Assembly (NCBI GenBank): GCA_037447655.1
Contig: JBBHKE010001681.1
Coordinates: forward strand, 1-10,653
From: Zygnema cylindricum
Taxonomy: Eukaryota > Streptophyta > Zygnematophyceae > Zygnematales > Zygnemataceae
DNA length: 10,653 nt
Reading direction: 5' to 3'
Position 1 is the first letter of the stretch. Each line of letters begins with the position of its first letter. The position numbers and the translations under genes are program-made. Shown here one piece after another: positions 9,101 to 10,653 of the stretch. The notes below the pieces were generated by a model that worked only from the letters and a program-made list of their open reading frames with translations, was not told the DNA's origin and ran no database searches.

Positions 9101-9472
9101 GAAAGGCCATCAGCCATAGTCACCTAAGACTTGCAGCAAAATATTCCATGTTTGCTCAAACATTCTATGGCACACATGCATGAGGGTATGCGCACTACAC
9201 ATACACATTACAAACATACCATACATTCTACACAACATACAGCACAACCTCCATGCTTGGTTAAAAAAACATGTTATATTACCTATCGAGCACCGCAGCT
9301 CAGCACCACCACAACAAAGAGTTAGCGCTGAATCTCTTCAGTAAAAACAAATTATGAGCAGGGTAGTTGTGTGAGTGCATTTTAGCTCTCTCATGTACAG
9401 CGAGCCACTTCTTTACACTGCTTGTGTGGCATAGGCCCCGACATACCTTCTGAAGGGTTCAAGGGTTGTCAT
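3180..9472 (-). CDS. GTF2E1: Transcription initiation factor IIE subunit alpha, plant type (nine coding exons)
   Basis: Coding exons in order of translation: 9447-9472, 8955-9080, 8054-8174, 7255-7386, 5649-5764, 5225-5420, 4715-4918, 3928-4155, 3180-3569. All introns are GT-AG and the frame stays open for 512 residues. TFIIE-alpha acts in the nucleus in the Pol II pre-initiation complex, with TFIIE-beta, recruiting and stimulating TFIIH. Residues 1-91 form the start of the N-terminal winged-helix region (RLVKLFARAF, DNRG, RRQWMKEEEL, KQLRRTLRAL), with the plant-type DNRG insert. SYCALDY is near 130 and an AYDVIRYRL helix at 136-144. The zinc ribbon uses C166, C171, C193 and C196. Plant-conserved PMPFVGET (300-307) and AWVIREGMNLT (335-345) follow. 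The tail from 384 (EYYKAYY) is acidic and ends IEWEDT. Length and block order match Arabidopsis TFIIE-alpha as I know it. The 26-bp first exon was placed by its MTTLEPFRR match to plant N-termini and an AG|GTATGT donor. The first zinc knuckle is CX4C, not the usual CX2C. Confidence 0.93.
3570..3927 (-). other. TFIIE-alpha intron 8, with tandem degenerate repeats
   Basis: This 358-bp intron separates the linker exon from the acidic tail exon. Its acceptor-proximal part (3583-3730 on the plus strand) contains five imperfect copies of a TTTTCATAACTTTGTTA unit, at about 3583, 3617, 3666, 3690 and 3711. The last two drift to CATGGCATTGTTAG and CATGGCTGTGTTAG. The rest shows nothing notable. Confidence 0.7.
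4156..4714 (-). other. TFIIE-alpha intron 7
   Basis: This 559-bp intron has donor CAG|GTTCGT and acceptor TTTTGTAG. Positions 4440-4680 are a degenerate low-complexity stretch built from CCCCATGTCC-, CCCAAT- and CCTAAAAAACC-like units on the plus strand (GGGACATGGG type on the coding strand). No RNA gene or protein was recognised. Confidence 0.6.
4919..5224 (-). other. TFIIE-alpha intron 6
   Basis: This 306-bp intron has donor GAG|GTATGA and acceptor TTTCTCAG. A single ATGATGA on the coding strand near 5030 is all that resembles a snoRNA C box, and no D box or closing stem goes with it. I see nothing else in it. Confidence 0.6.
5765..7254 (-). other. TFIIE-alpha intron 4 (longest)
   Basis: This intron is 1490 bp between the exon ending CALDYGQ and the exon starting AYDVIRYR. 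Its donor is CAG|GTACAT and its acceptor TGTGCAG. It is AT-rich, with only short, low-quality open frames on both strands and no transposon ends that I could pair. A single CACGTG lies at 6452-6457. I see no nested gene. Confidence 0.6.
7387..8053 (-). other. TFIIE-alpha intron 3
   Basis: This 667-bp intron has donor GAG|GTGAGC, a full plant consensus, and acceptor GATGTGCAG. It is a phase-0 intron lying just after the winged-helix KQLRR block. One CACGTG occurs at 7784-7789. No repeats or RNA genes were recognised. Confidence 0.6.
8175..8954 (-). other. TFIIE-alpha intron 2
   Basis: This 780-bp intron is AT-rich and splits an Arg codon (AG|G) between LDALA and RQWMK. ATTGTACGA is tandemly doubled near 8302-8320. 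The minus-strand frame at 8423-8719 has no coding character that I can recognise. Nothing else stands out. Confidence 0.6.
9081..9446 (-). other. TFIIE-alpha intron 1
   Basis: This 366-bp intron lies between the 26-bp first coding exon and the exon beginning LVKLFARAF, with donor AG|GTATGT and acceptor GGGACAG. It splits an Arg codon (AG|A). The region 9168-9250 is an impure ACA/CATA-rich tract on the plus strand. The reading frame of the next exon hits a stop 17 codons before LVK (inside this intron) with no ATG, which is why an upstream exon is required. Confidence 0.75.
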
Positions 9473-9649
9473 AGAAGCGTTTACGGCAGAGAGATATTCT
9501 CCTGCAGTCCGCAAAGGAAGGAGAGAGGCATAGGGAGGTAGGTTTTGAAGAAGAGTCCAAGAAAACTTGCATGTGGAAGTACTACTATAAGAGGAGATAC
9601 ATTTACTTCTTTAGCACTTCGAGCCAATTTGATTACTGGGAAGCGTTTA
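9473..9649 (-). promoter_or_regulatory. 5' leader and proximal promoter of TFIIE-alpha
   Basis: Only 177 bp separate the start codon from the first inverted-repeat element. On the minus strand a pyrimidine-rich patch (about 9514-9547, CTCTCTCCTTCC) resembles a plant Y patch. CTTATAGTAG near 9585-9596 is at best a weak TATA-like sequence. The transcription start cannot be fixed from sequence. Upstream ATGs are present (9529-9531 and about 9570). Confidence 0.45.
9481..9531 (-). CDS. Possible 16-codon upstream ORF in the TFIIE-alpha leader
   Basis: ATG at 9531 opens a 16-codon frame (MPLSFLCGLQENISLP) whose TAA ends 8 nt before the main start codon. It would matter only if transcription starts to the right of 9531. 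Such short leader frames can reduce or condition main-frame initiation. This may be chance. Confidence 0.25.
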   Translation of the reverse strand: MPLSFLCGLQENISLP

Positions 9650-10155
9650 GTACACCGCGAATCGTAATTAGAGTAATGAAAAAATTAGAGTACAAAAACT
9701 AAAAAAAGAATTAGAGTAATTAACGCTAATTTATGTGATAGAGCTGTTTCAACTATAAAGTTTACTCTAATTTATTTAAGTACTCTAATTTGGCACGCTA
9801 ATATCCTCTATTGTAAATAAGGTATTCGTACAGAATTTGGCAAGACGTATAGTTTATAGTCACTATGACGTTTGCATTACGCGGTTTGTTAAAACGCAGT
9901 TACGTGATAACGTCCTGTATTAAATCATTATTTGTACTTTTTAACTTAATAAAGTACAATTTTGCACGGTCGGAGGTCGTCCGTACTCGATACTATTTAA
10001 AACGAGCCTATATTATAATTAAAAACGCTAATTAAACTTTACCTTAAATAGAATAATGAACAAATTATAATTATGTACTCTATTTCATGTGATAGAGTCG
10101 AAATTTCGAGCGACCGAATTAGAGTAATTTACTCTAATTACGATTCGCGGTGTAC
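9650..10155. mobile_element. Inverted-repeat transposable element 1 (non-autonomous)
   Basis: Perfect 27-bp terminal inverted repeats lie at 9650-9676 and 10129-10155; each begins GTACACCGCGAATCG and continues to an ATTAGAGTAA. The ends carry GTAC on both sides, so the target duplication could be TA or hidden in the palindrome; no longer duplication was found. The interior is AT-rich without a protein frame. TTAGAGTA or its complement recurs about seven times, and a 23-bp palindrome spans 10117-10139. GTGATAGAG occurs near both ends in the same orientation. TA duplications would suit a Tc1/mariner-like miniature element, but the superfamily is not settled. Confidence 0.75.
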
Positions 10156-10156
10156 A

Positions 10157-10653
10157 GTACACCGTCAATCGCTATTAGAGTAAAGAAATAAATAGCGTAA
10201 AAAAAAAATTAGTGTTATTAACACTAATCGGGAATTATTCTTTTTTTTTTTAAATATATATACTAATTAATCCCTAACTGTAATTTGGGTTGTCCTGAAT
10301 AATAAATACCCGCCCTTTCGATGTCTACAGTAATATGTGTATCTGTACAAAATCTGACAATTCGTACGCCGTTGCGCTGTTCACGCGGTCGACGGACGAA
10401 CATATGAGAACGTGATTTTTGTCAACGAGTTTGCGTCTCTTTCTTCCAGTGCACATTCACATGGGTGCACAATAATAATAAGTGTCTTTTTATGCCTTTG
10501 CAATTAAAAAAGTACCATTTCATACAGAGATACCCTGTCCGAACGCCACACTATTTCCATCTCATTGTACTTCCATTATTAACGCTAATTGAAAAAAAAA
10601 ACCTAATTAGAATAATGGAAAAAATAGAAAAATGGATTGTATTTCAGGTTTTT
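10157..10653. mobile_element. Related inverted-repeat element 2, cut by the window end
   Basis: It begins GTACACCGTCAATCG, one base after element 1 ends, and follows the same internal order in diverged form. GTACAAAATCTGACAA near 10342 corresponds to GTACAGAATTTGGCAA near 9828. AAGTACCATTTCATAC near 10510 corresponds to AAGTACAATTTTGCAC near 9953. AACGCTAATT with AGAATAATG near 10580-10617 corresponds to about 10024-10058. The copy is therefore in the same orientation, slightly longer, and lacks its right end in this window. Confidence 0.7.

Noticed and set aside
9061-9109. ATG at about 9109 on the minus strand as the TFIIE-alpha start
   Set aside because: Its frame stops after 14 codons and is not the LVKLFARAF frame. 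The spliced start at 9472 gives the plant-type N-terminus.
9650-10155. Mutator-like (MULE) assignment for element 1
   Set aside because: The flanks show no 9-11 bp target duplication; only TA/GTAC is shared.

Overview
The window is nuclear DNA of a plant (streptophyte). Two spliced protein genes can be assembled, both on the minus strand and both with GT-AG introns. One encodes the large (alpha) subunit of general transcription factor TFIIE, in its plant-specific form. The other encodes an eight-cysteine lipid-transfer-type protein with a secretion signal and a probable GPI-anchor tail, a family characteristic of land plants. Introns of 228 to 1490 bp, AT-rich spacers and several short inverted-repeat transposons fit a nuclear plant genome. 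I cannot name the species. A non-seed plant is possible, but I cannot demonstrate it.

Layout from left to right. 1-871: gene-poor DNA downstream of the lipid-transfer gene, with a purine/pyrimidine inverted repeat and A-rich tracts. 872-1887: the lipid-transfer protein gene in two exons; its intron carries a small foldback with telomere-like TTAGGG motifs and a CAT-rich microsatellite. 1888-2268: its upstream region. 2269-2657: a 389-bp non-autonomous hAT-type element with an 8-bp target duplication, full of TATCG/CGATA palindromes. 2666-3179: spacer and TFIIE-alpha 3' region. 3180-9472: the TFIIE-alpha gene, nine coding exons joining to 512 codons plus stop. 9473-9649: its 5' leader/promoter. 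9650-10653: two related inverted-repeat elements lying head-to-tail, the second cut by the window end.

The two genes have unrelated jobs, basal transcription in the nucleus and a cell-surface lipid-binding/cell-wall protein; nothing suggests they act together. I see no wholly new system. The points most worth following are the CX4C zinc knuckle beside a competing splice donor in TFIIE-alpha, the three acidic EWE motifs in its tail, an intron-retention form of the lipid-transfer protein that would lose its anchor, and the unclassified tandem elements next to the TFIIE-alpha promoter.
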